A stretch of DNA of 19,862 nt, from contig JAUPTR010000119.1 of the NCBI GenBank assembly GCA_030917985.1, forward strand, positions 1 to 19,862, given 5' to 3'. Below are positions 14,409 through 19,862 of this stretch, piece by piece. Origin of the DNA: Pseudomonadota bacterium. GTDB lineage: Bacteria > Pseudomonadota > Gammaproteobacteria > Burkholderiales > SCOH01. Position 1 is the stretch's first letter; every line of letters starts with the position of its first letter. The notes beneath the pieces are model-generated. The model worked only from the letters and a program-made list of their open reading frames with translations, ran no database searches and had not been told where the DNA came from. A program made the position numbers and the translations under genes.

Positions 14409-15260
14409 TTGGCTATCGATTTTCGGGTAATTCTGGGTGTGGCCGGCGTGCCACCGCACGACGATCAGCGTGCCTATGAATGGGAGCACAAGTTGCACTG
14501 GCTGATGTTGCTGGTGTCGTTGCTGGCCATTCCTGCCTACTATCTCGAAGAATTAACCGCATCGCCACTATTGCACCGGGTCGGGGTGGTGGTGGATGTC
14601 TTCATACTGGTTGCCTTCAGCATGGAATTGATGCTGATGCTGCGTATAACGCGGCAAAAGCAACTGTACCTGATCTACAACTGGGTCGACGTTTTTATCA
14701 TCATTGGCTCGGCCGCTGCGTTTCTTGGCGCCGGCACCGAATGGGTCGCGGCCATTCGCCTGCTGCGTCTGGCCGTGGTCGGCATGATGCTGCTACGCAT
14801 GGTAACGTCCGTCCGGCGTCTGTTTTCGCCGGATGGCCTGCCCTACATTTTTGCCTTTGGCATGATTACCATGCTGGTGGGGGGCGCAATCTTCTATCTG
14901 GTCGAGCCCACCATCAGCTCGCTGGGAGAAGGTGTCTGGCTGGCTTTTACCACCGCGGCCACGGTGGGTTACGGCGACCTGGTGCCGACGACGCCGATTT
15001 CCAGGGTCTTTTCCGTATTTCTGGTGCTGGTTGGCTACAGCATGATTGGCGCGCTCACTGGCTCGATTGCTTCGATACTGATTGGTGCCGATGAAAAGCG
15101 CCTGCGCCGCGAAATGCATCGCGATATCCAGTCCTTGCGTTCAGAAGTCAGCCAGCTGCGTGAAGACATCCGGACACTGGCGGCGGTGCTGGGCGAAGAC
15201 AATCTGCCTGCACCCGCCAAAAAACACCATCCCCGTTCCATTGAGAAAGACGAGCGCTGA
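14409..15260 (+). CDS. Voltage-gated-type potassium channel (six TM)
   Basis: A 283-residue inner-membrane ion channel of the voltage-gated-like superfamily. Six membrane segments are visible: S1 (about 30-46), S2 (57-80), S3 (88-107), S4-like (112-138, with Arg117, Arg120, Arg130, Arg136 and Arg137), S5 (145-165) and S6 (198-226). The pore helix and potassium selectivity filter TTAATVGYGD lie at 181-190. The C-terminus (about 228-262) is a predicted coiled coil, probably for tetramer assembly. The start is a TTG at 14409 with AGGA seven bases upstream; no in-frame ATG fits. The start lies 35 bases after the preceding terminator, so its promoter must overlap that terminator or the end of the patatin-like gene. 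dsbB follows after three bases, indicating an operon. Confidence 0.9.
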   Translation: MAIDFRVILGVAGVPPHDDQRAYEWEHKLHWLMLLVSLLAIPAYYLEELTASPLLHRVGVVVDVFILVAFSMELMLMLRITRQKQLYLIYNWVDVFIIIGSAAAFLGAGTEWVAAIRLLRLAVVGMMLLRMVTSVRRLFSPDGLPYIFAFGMITMLVGGAIFYLVEPTISSLGEGVWLAFTTAATVGYGDLVPTTPISRVFSVFLVLVGYSMIGALTGSIASILIGADEKRLRREMHRDIQSLRSEVSQLREDIRTLAAVLGEDNLPAPAKKHHPRSIEKDER

Positions 15261-15263
15261 TCC

Positions 15264-15779
15264 ATGTTCCTGTTATCGCTGATTCCGTCACGCCGCAGTG
15301 CCTATCTGCTGGCTTTTGCCGTGTGTGCCGGGCTGATTGCCTACGCCTTGTATGTTGAATATGTGCAATTGCTGGAGCCATGTCCGCTGTGCATGTTGCA
15401 GCGTGTCGGGGTGATTGCCGCCGGTGCAGTGATGCTGCTGGCCGGCCTGCATAATCCGGGACGTCGCGGGGCGCTGGCCTATGCCTTGCTGAACTTGCTG
15501 GCGGCCGGCTTTGGTGCGGCGATTGCCATGCGCCACCTGTGGATTCAATCGTTGCCGGCAGATCAGGTGCCGCTGTGCGGGCCGGGTTTGTCGTACATGC
15601 TCGAAACCATGCCGCTGGGAGATGTGCTGCTCAAGGCGCTGCAAGGCTCGGGTGAGTGCGCCGACAAGTCGTGGCAGTTTCTTGGCCTGACCATGCCCGG
15701 CTGGACGCTGATTTTCTTCATCGGCTTGATTGCCTGGGGCTTTCTGCTGATATTGAAAGAGCCCAAGTCCAGCCAATGA
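15264..15779 (+). CDS. dsbB: Disulfide bond formation protein DsbB
   Basis: A 171-residue inner-membrane quinone reductase that re-oxidises periplasmic DsbA and passes electrons to ubiquinone or menaquinone. The first redox pair is EPCPLCMLQR (Cys40, Cys43) at the end of TM1 and the second pair is Cys105 (VPLCGPG) and Cys132 (SGECAD) in the second periplasmic loop. Four membrane helices are visible (about 12-34, 46-63, 70-90, 146-165). The length and all four cysteines match the family. The ATG at 15264 lies right behind the channel stop, and the next gene starts seven bases after the dsbB stop, so all three are likely co-transcribed. dsbA is not in the window. Confidence 0.95.
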   Translation: MFLLSLIPSRRSAYLLAFAVCAGLIAYALYVEYVQLLEPCPLCMLQRVGVIAAGAVMLLAGLHNPGRRGALAYALLNLLAAGFGAAIAMRHLWIQSLPADQVPLCGPGLSYMLETMPLGDVLLKALQGSGECADKSWQFLGLTMPGWTLIFFIGLIAWGFLLILKEPKSSQ

Positions 15780-15785
15780 GTGTGC

Positions 15786-16694
15786 ATGTCTTCCGAGCCA
15801 ACTGCCGAATCCCCCGTTTCTGAAACACCGCCTGCCGGGCGTTTTGCCTTTATCCAGCGCCTGCTTGGGCGTTTGCGGCGTCAGCCGGCCGCCGCCGTTG
15901 ACACGGCCGCTGCGGCGGGTGGCGCTGATGCCAGCGCGCAGCCCGAGCCGCAGCCCGAACAGCCGGCCGGCGCGGCACCCGGCAAGCTGGCGGCGCTGCG
16001 CGCCTGGTTTGATTCCCCGCTGAAAATTGTGCTGGTTGCTGCATCTGTCTTGCTGCTGGTGCTGCTGATCGTACTGCTGGTGATTCTGCTCGGAAAGAAA
16101 TCACCCAAGCCGGCCGCTGCTGATGCGCACGCCCCCACCGCACAACAGCATGCCCCCGCACATTCCGCTGCCGCGCCGGCACACGCAGACAAAGCGCATC
16201 CCGATCAGCCGAAGGCTGAGCATGCGCCGGCCGCAGCCGCACATCCCGCTCCGCAGGAGGCCGCGCACTCGGCTTCCGACACCCCTCCACACGCGGCACA
16301 CGAGCCAGAGCCTGGTGCCGCTGCGGGCGGCAAGCTGGAGAAGCCGATCCAGTTGATCCAAGACCCGCTGGCGGGTGAGCGTGCCAAACTGGCGGAAGAG
16401 CGTGCCGCGCTGGAAAAAGAGCGTGCGCAACTGGAGGCTGACCGCAAGGCGCTCACCGAGCAGGCCGGCAAGGCGCTCAACGGCGCCGTGATCGGCAAGG
16501 GCGGCGCAGCCAGCGGCGGCAGCGCCAATCTGGCCGGTAAATGTGATCTGTCTGGCGATAAAGCCTCGCTGCGCGACAATTTGCGCCGCTGTCTGGGCTT
16601 GCCCGACAAACCGCCGGAAACAAAAGACACTCAGGAAACCAAACCTGGCAGCGCACCGGCTGGCAAGGAACAAGGGCGCAGCAGCGGGCACTGA
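15786..16694 (+). CDS. Hypothetical membrane protein, His/Ala/Pro-rich with coiled coil
   Basis: A 302-residue protein that I do not recognise. The ATG at 15786 is chosen over a GTG at 15780. An N-terminal cytoplasmic region (1-79, Ala/Pro/Gln-rich) is followed by one strong membrane helix (80-102, Leu/Val-rich). Beyond it lies a long Ala/Pro/His-rich linker (about 108-178) containing ten histidines, then a charged coiled coil (about 196-232, built on ERAKLAEERAALEKERAQL), a Gly/Ser stretch, a compact CDLSGDKASLRDNLRRC segment (Cys253, Cys269) and a polar tail. The topology resembles TonA/TolA- or SPOR-like envelope proteins with a periplasmic spacer, but no known C-terminal domain is evident. 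The position behind dsbB suggests the two cysteines could form a disulfide. Confidence 0.78.
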   Translation: MSSEPTAESPVSETPPAGRFAFIQRLLGRLRRQPAAAVDTAAAAGGADASAQPEPQPEQPAGAAPGKLAALRAWFDSPLKIVLVAASVLLLVLLIVLLVILLGKKSPKPAAADAHAPTAQQHAPAHSAAAPAHADKAHPDQPKAEHAPAAAAHPAPQEAAHSASDTPPHAAHEPEPGAAAGGKLEKPIQLIQDPLAGERAKLAEERAALEKERAQLEADRKALTEQAGKALNGAVIGKGGAASGGSANLAGKCDLSGDKASLRDNLRRCLGLPDKPPETKDTQETKPGSAPAGKEQGRSSGH

Positions 16695-16756
16695 GTGCCG
16701 CCTGGTGCCCGCTCCGACCGTTTCGGGGCAGGCTGCAGGGCGCATCTGCACTGGCT

Positions 16757-16797
16757 TGCAGGCCGGCCTGCAGGCCAATATCAGTGCGGCCTGCAGG
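16757..16797. repeat. GC-rich palindrome and CCTGCAGG repeats
   Basis: TGCAGGCCGGCCTGCA (16757-16772) is a 16-base perfect palindrome. CCTGCAGG occurs at 16768-16775 and again at 16790-16797, and a related CTGCAGG at 16733-16739. These elements sit between the converging 15786 and 16815 genes and can form stable alternative hairpins, probably part of the 3' ends of both transcripts. Confidence 0.6.
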
Positions 16798-16798
16798 C

Positions 16799-16826
16799 AA
16801 GCCCGATGGTGGGCTTATTTTGTTTT
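16799..16826 (+). terminator. Terminator of the channel-dsbB operon
   Basis: AAGCCC (16799-16804) pairs with GGGCTT (16811-16816) around a six-base loop and is followed by ATTTTGTTTT. Its right arm overlaps the stop codon (16815-16817) of the minus-strand TRAP gene, so the two units end in overlapping DNA. Confidence 0.65.
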
Positions 16827-17903
16827 CTGGTACATGGCATTTTCCATCGCACGTTCTGCCAGATTGAACCAGGCGTGCTGCTGTTTGCGGAAGGCCTGCC
16901 AGGATGTGTAGATTTTCCTGAACGCGGGATTTTTTGCCGCTTCTTCCTCGTACAACGCAAATGCCTGTTTCTGCGCTTGCGCCATCACGTCCGCCGGGAA
17001 CTGATGCAGCTTCACGCCTTGCTGCAGCAAACGCAGCAGTGCGGGCGGGTTCTTGGCATCGTAGGCCGCCAGCATCATCTGGTTTGCCTCGGCCATGGCG
17101 GCTTCCAGCGCTGCCTGATAACTTTTGGGCAGCTTGTTCCACTCGTTGAGATTAATGTAGAAACTCAGCGTCGGGCCCGGCTCCCAGAAGCCGGGGTAAT
17201 AATAATGTTTGGCCACCTTGTGAAAGCCGAGTTTTTCGTCGTCGTAAGGGCCTACCCATTCAGTGGCATCGATGGTGCCTTTTTCCAGCGCCGGGTAGAT
17301 GTCGCCACCGGCGAGGGTTTGCGGTACGACGCCGAGCCGGGCGAGGATTTCGCCGCCCATGCCGGGAATGCGCATTTTCAGGCCTTTCAGATCAGCCAGC
17401 GAATTCACTTCCTTGCGGAACCAGCCCCCCATCTGGGTGCCGGTATTGCCACCCGGAAAGTTGATGATGTTGTAGCTCTTGAAAAATTCGCGCAGCAGCG
17501 GCAGCCCGCCACCCTGATACAGCCAGGCATTCTGTTGCCGCGCGGTCAGGCCAAACGGCACGGTGGTGTCAAAGGCAAACGCCTTGTTTTTGCCGACATA
17601 ATAGTAGCTGGCCGAATGGCCGCATTGCACCGTACCGTCTTTCACCGCATCCAGCACCTGCAGGCCGGGCACCAGCTCGCCGCCGGCATAGACACGGATG
17701 TCGAAGGCACCGTTGGTCATGGCGCGCACCCGGTTGGCCATCAGCTCGGCAGCGCCATAGATGGTGTCGAGGCTTTTCGGATAGCTGGAAGCCAGCTTCC
17801 AGGAAATTTTCGGATTGCTCTCTGCTGCCTGTGCGCCACCGGCCAGTGTGGCCGTAGCCAGCCCGGTGCTGCCGGCGTATTGCAGGAAATGACGACGTTG
17901 CAT
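16815..17903 (-). CDS. TRAP transporter solute-binding protein (DctP/TakP type), Tat signal
   Basis: A 362-residue periplasmic binding protein of the TRAP family. The ATG at 17903 has GAGGAG seven bases upstream; the frame is open to 17945 but without a ribosome site. The N-terminus QRRHFLQ is a twin-arginine motif, followed by a mild hydrophobic stretch and an AQA cleavage site near residue 26. The mature part begins with ISWKLASSYPKSLDTIYG and includes ASYYYVGK, FPGGNTGTQMGGWF, GLKMRIPGMGGEIL and EWVGPYDDEKLGF. These resemble the 2-oxoacid or monocarboxylate-binding DctP branch represented by TakP. The exact ligand is inferred, not seen. No DctQ or DctM membrane gene lies next to it in this window, so it would need a partner elsewhere. 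Overlapping inverted repeats lie in its leader. Confidence 0.9.
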   Translation of the reverse strand: MQRRHFLQYAGSTGLATATLAGGAQAAESNPKISWKLASSYPKSLDTIYGAAELMANRVRAMTNGAFDIRVYAGGELVPGLQVLDAVKDGTVQCGHSASYYYVGKNKAFAFDTTVPFGLTARQQNAWLYQGGGLPLLREFFKSYNIINFPGGNTGTQMGGWFRKEVNSLADLKGLKMRIPGMGGEILARLGVVPQTLAGGDIYPALEKGTIDATEWVGPYDDEKLGFHKVAKHYYYPGFWEPGPTLSFYINLNEWNKLPKSYQAALEAAMAEANQMMLAAYDAKNPPALLRLLQQGVKLHQFPADVMAQAQKQAFALYEEEAAKNPAFRKIYTSWQAFRKQQHAWFNLAERAMENAMYQKTK

Positions 17904-17918
17904 GGTTTCTCCTCGAAT

Positions 17919-17943
17919 GTATCGACGGCGATACGAAATCGCC
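17919..17943. repeat. Overlapping inverted repeats in the TRAP gene leader
   Basis: GTATCG (17919-17924) is the inverse of CGATAC (17929-17934), and GGCGAT (17927-17932) is the inverse of ATCGCC (17938-17943). The two six-base stems share bases, so only one can form at a time. They lie 16-40 bases upstream of the TRAP start codon and could be an operator or a switchable RNA leader. Confidence 0.5.
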
Positions 17944-18052
17944 ATTTTTTAACAAAATATTCGTTGGCAGTGTTGCCTGCCCGGTAGTAGTGTTCAGCGA
18001 TAAACGGCATCCTGCCGACCACAACCCCTGTAGATGCGTGAGTGTAACCTGT

Positions 18053-19862
18053 ATGCGCCTGTTCGCTTTGCCCGGACCATTCTCCCGACAGCAATGTGCC
18101 TGCCTGTTGAGCCTGCTGTGCGCCTTGCCGGTGGCTGCCGAGCCGCCGGCGCGTGTGATCGTCAAGCTGCGCGGCGACGCGAATCTGGCGCTGAAACAAA
18201 CGCTGGCGGCGGATTACGCCCGCAGCGGCGCACCGGCTGGCGGCAAGCTGATTGCCGGCCGCGAGCTGGCGCCGGGCATGCAGGTATGGCAGGCCAGGGG
18301 GCTGACGTCCGAGCAGCTGGCTGCGCGCTTGCGGCAGCAAGCCGGGGTGGAGTTTGCCGAGCCTGACCGGATCAAGAAAATCCGCGCCGTGCCCAACGAT
18401 GCCCTGTATGGCTCGCAATGGTATCTGCAAAACACCCAGATCGCCTCGATCAATGCCGAAGCCGCCTGGGATGTGAGCACCGGCAACCCGGCACTGACCA
18501 TTGCCGTGATCGACACCGGCATTCGCCCGAACCACCCGGACCTGCTTTCCCGCTTGTTGCCCGGCTACGATTTTGTATCCGATCTGGCGATGGCAGCCGA
18601 TGGCAATGCTGCCGATGCCGATGCCTCCGACCCTGGTGATGGCCTGACCAGCGCCGATCTGGCCACGCCCGATCTGGCTGGCTGTGGCGGCGGCGATGGC
18701 AGTCAACCGGTAGACAGCAGCTGGCACGGCACCCGTGTGGCCGGCATTATCGGGGCGCAGGGCAATAATGGCGCCGGTGTCAGCGGCGTGGGCTGGAACC
18801 TGCGGCTGTTGCCGGTGCGGGCGCTGGGCAAATGTGGAGGCCATGATTCTGACATCATCGCTGCCATGCGCTGGGCTGCAGGCCTCTCGGTCAGTGGTGC
18901 ACCGCTCAACCCGCATCCGGCAAAAATCCTCAATCTCAGCCTGGGTGGCCAGGGTAGCTGCAGTTTTGCGTTTCGCAGCGTGGTGTCGGAGCTGACGGCC
19001 GCCGGCGTGCTGGTGGTGGCTGCTGCCGGCAACAGCACCGGCCCGGTGGAAGAGCCGGGCAATTGCCCCGGCGTGCTGGCTGTGGCCGGGGTGCGCCACG
19101 AGGGCAACAAGGTGGGCTACAGCAGTTACGGCATCGAGGTTGGCATCAGCGCGCCGGCCGGCAATTGTGTCAACGAAACCGGGCCATGCCTGTTTCCGAT
19201 GTATACCACTACCAACGACGGGCAATACGCCCCGCGTAACGATGTCTACACCGGCCAGAGTGAAGAAATTACCGTGGGCACCAGTTTTGCCGCGCCACTG
19301 GCGGCCGGGGTGGCCGGTTTGATGTGGTCGGTGCAGCCGGCGCTGACACCGGCCCAGCTGATCCGCCGCATGCAGGGATCAGCCAGGGCATTTGTCAACG
19401 ACAGCAGCTTGCCCCGTTGTCCGGCAGTGGTGCCCGGTGGCACGCAGGAGGGGCAATGCAGTTGTACCACCAGCACCTGTGGCGCCGGCCTGTTGCAGGC
19501 TGGTGCAGCGGTAAACGAAGCACTGCGCCCGATTGCCGGCTTCAGCTATGCCGGCATTGCCAGTGCCGGCCAGACGCTGACACTGGATGCCCGCAGCAGT
19601 GTGCCCGCAACCGGTGCACAACTGGTGCGTTATCAGTGGCGTGCCGTATTCAGCGATGGCGCCCCGGCCACGGTGGAGAATGCCGACCGGCCGCAGGCGC
19701 AGATCAGCCTGCTGCGTAGTGGCACCTTGACGCTCAGCCTGGTGGTGACCGACGATGCCGGCCGGGCGGATGCCAGCAGCCAGTTGCTGTCGATCAGTGC
19801 GGCGGCCGGAGGTGGCAGCGGTAACGGCAGCAGCAGTGGCAGTGGTGGCAGTGGCAGCAGTA
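18053..19862 (+). CDS. Secreted subtilisin-like (S8) serine protease, 3' end beyond the window
   Basis: The frame is open from ATG 18053 to the right edge (603 codons plus one base), so the C-terminus is missing. A signal peptide (about 1-30, ending PVAAEP) precedes an I9-like propeptide (RVIVKLRG..., about 33-125). The S8 catalytic triad is Asp154 (AVIDTGI), His225 (HGTRVAGI, where HGTH is usual but the catalytic first His is kept) and Ser411 (GTSFAAPLAAGV), with oxyanion Asn327 (AAGNST). A beta-rich PKD-like domain (about 492-584, DARSS...YQWRAVFSDG) follows, then a Gly/Ser-rich linker from about 585. Ten cysteines in the mature part suggest disulfides. Such a linker often precedes a C-terminal sorting tail, but this lies outside. 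The start has no strong ribosome site. Confidence 0.9.
   Translation, partial: MRLFALPGPFSRQQCACLLSLLCALPVAAEPPARVIVKLRGDANLALKQTLAADYARSGAPAGGKLIAGRELAPGMQVWQARGLTSEQLAARLRQQAGVEFAEPDRIKKIRAVPNDALYGSQWYLQNTQIASINAEAAWDVSTGNPALTIAVIDTGIRPNHPDLLSRLLPGYDFVSDLAMAADGNAADADASDPGDGLTSADLATPDLAGCGGGDGSQPVDSSWHGTRVAGIIGAQGNNGAGVSGVGWNLRLLPVRALGKCGGHDSDIIAAMRWAAGLSVSGAPLNPHPAKILNLSLGGQGSCSFAFRSVVSELTAAGVLVVAAAGNSTGPVEEPGNCPGVLAVAGVRHEGNKVGYSSYGIEVGISAPAGNCVNETGPCLFPMYTTTNDGQYAPRNDVYTGQSEEITVGTSFAAPLAAGVAGLMWSVQPALTPAQLIRRMQGSARAFVNDSSLPRCPAVVPGGTQEGQCSCTTSTCGAGLLQAGAAVNEALRPIAGFSYAGIASAGQTLTLDARSSVPATGAQLVRYQWRAVFSDGAPATVENADRPQAQISLLRSGTLTLSLVVTDDAGRADASSQLLSISAAAGGGSGNGSSSGSGGSGSS

Noticed and set aside
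16695..17987. Plus-strand 430-codon open frame
   Set aside because: It mirrors the TRAP binding-protein gene, which has a ribosome site, a Tat signal and family motifs on the minus strand.
17741..19225. Minus-strand 494-codon open frame
   Set aside because: It lies opposite the S8 protease frame, which carries a full catalytic triad, and it overlaps the TRAP gene's 5' end; the product is Gly/Ala/His/Arg-rich without any domain.
19807..19862. Gly/Ser repeat as a tandem DNA repeat
   Set aside because: The bases are irregular GGC/AGC/AGT codons in frame; it is a protein linker rather than a structured DNA repeat.

Overview
The window looks like part of a betaproteobacterial chromosome, probably from a relative of the Neisseriales. 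The evidence is moderate to high GC, a PEP-CTERM exported protein, a GlrK-QseG-GlrR system, DsbB, a TrhP/YegQ-type U32 protein and a MalY/PatB aminotransferase. The genus cannot be fixed by reading alone. I see no tRNA, rRNA, CRISPR array, insertion sequence or prophage gene. The ORFs are dense and several intrinsic terminators separate the transcription units.

Layout. Positions 1-570 hold the 3' end of a PEP-CTERM protein and its terminator. Positions 649-1163 hold a TusA-fold protein that lacks the catalytic cysteine, followed by an unrecognised 90-residue protein. A convergent terminator separates these from trhP (yegQ, minus strand). Positions 2747-6119 are an overlapping three-gene operon: sensor kinase glrK (qseE), lipoprotein qseG and sigma-54 response regulator glrR (qseF). 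Immediately downstream, 6120-6459 is non-coding and holds two perfect TGTC-N10-GACA GlrR-type sites, a degenerate third, a possible IHF site and a well-formed sigma-54 -24/-12 promoter. That promoter points at an unrecognised small membrane protein (6460) and probably the hypothetical gene behind it (6837).

Next come an ArsR-type repressor with an altered metal-binding motif and a low-molecular-weight tyrosine phosphatase. On the minus strand follow a REC-PAS-PAS-GGDEF diguanylate cyclase and a MalY/PatB-type aminotransferase. The aminotransferase has an intrinsic terminator just upstream of its start codon, which may be an attenuator. Positions 11865-14271 hold a lipoprotein-type alpha/beta hydrolase and a patatin-like phospholipase. 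Positions 14409-16694 form a tight run of a six-TM potassium-channel-like protein, dsbB, and an unrecognised His/Ala/Pro-rich membrane protein. A Tat-signal TRAP solute-binding protein lies on the minus strand. A large secreted subtilisin-like protease starts at 18053 and runs off the right edge.

The main find is the complete-looking GlrR/sigma-54 regulatory region at 6202-6396. In enterobacteria GlrR activates the sRNA gene glmY through the same TGTC-N10-GACA motif. Here the promoter is next to the regulator gene but drives a protein-coding unit of unknown function, which would be a new GlrR output.
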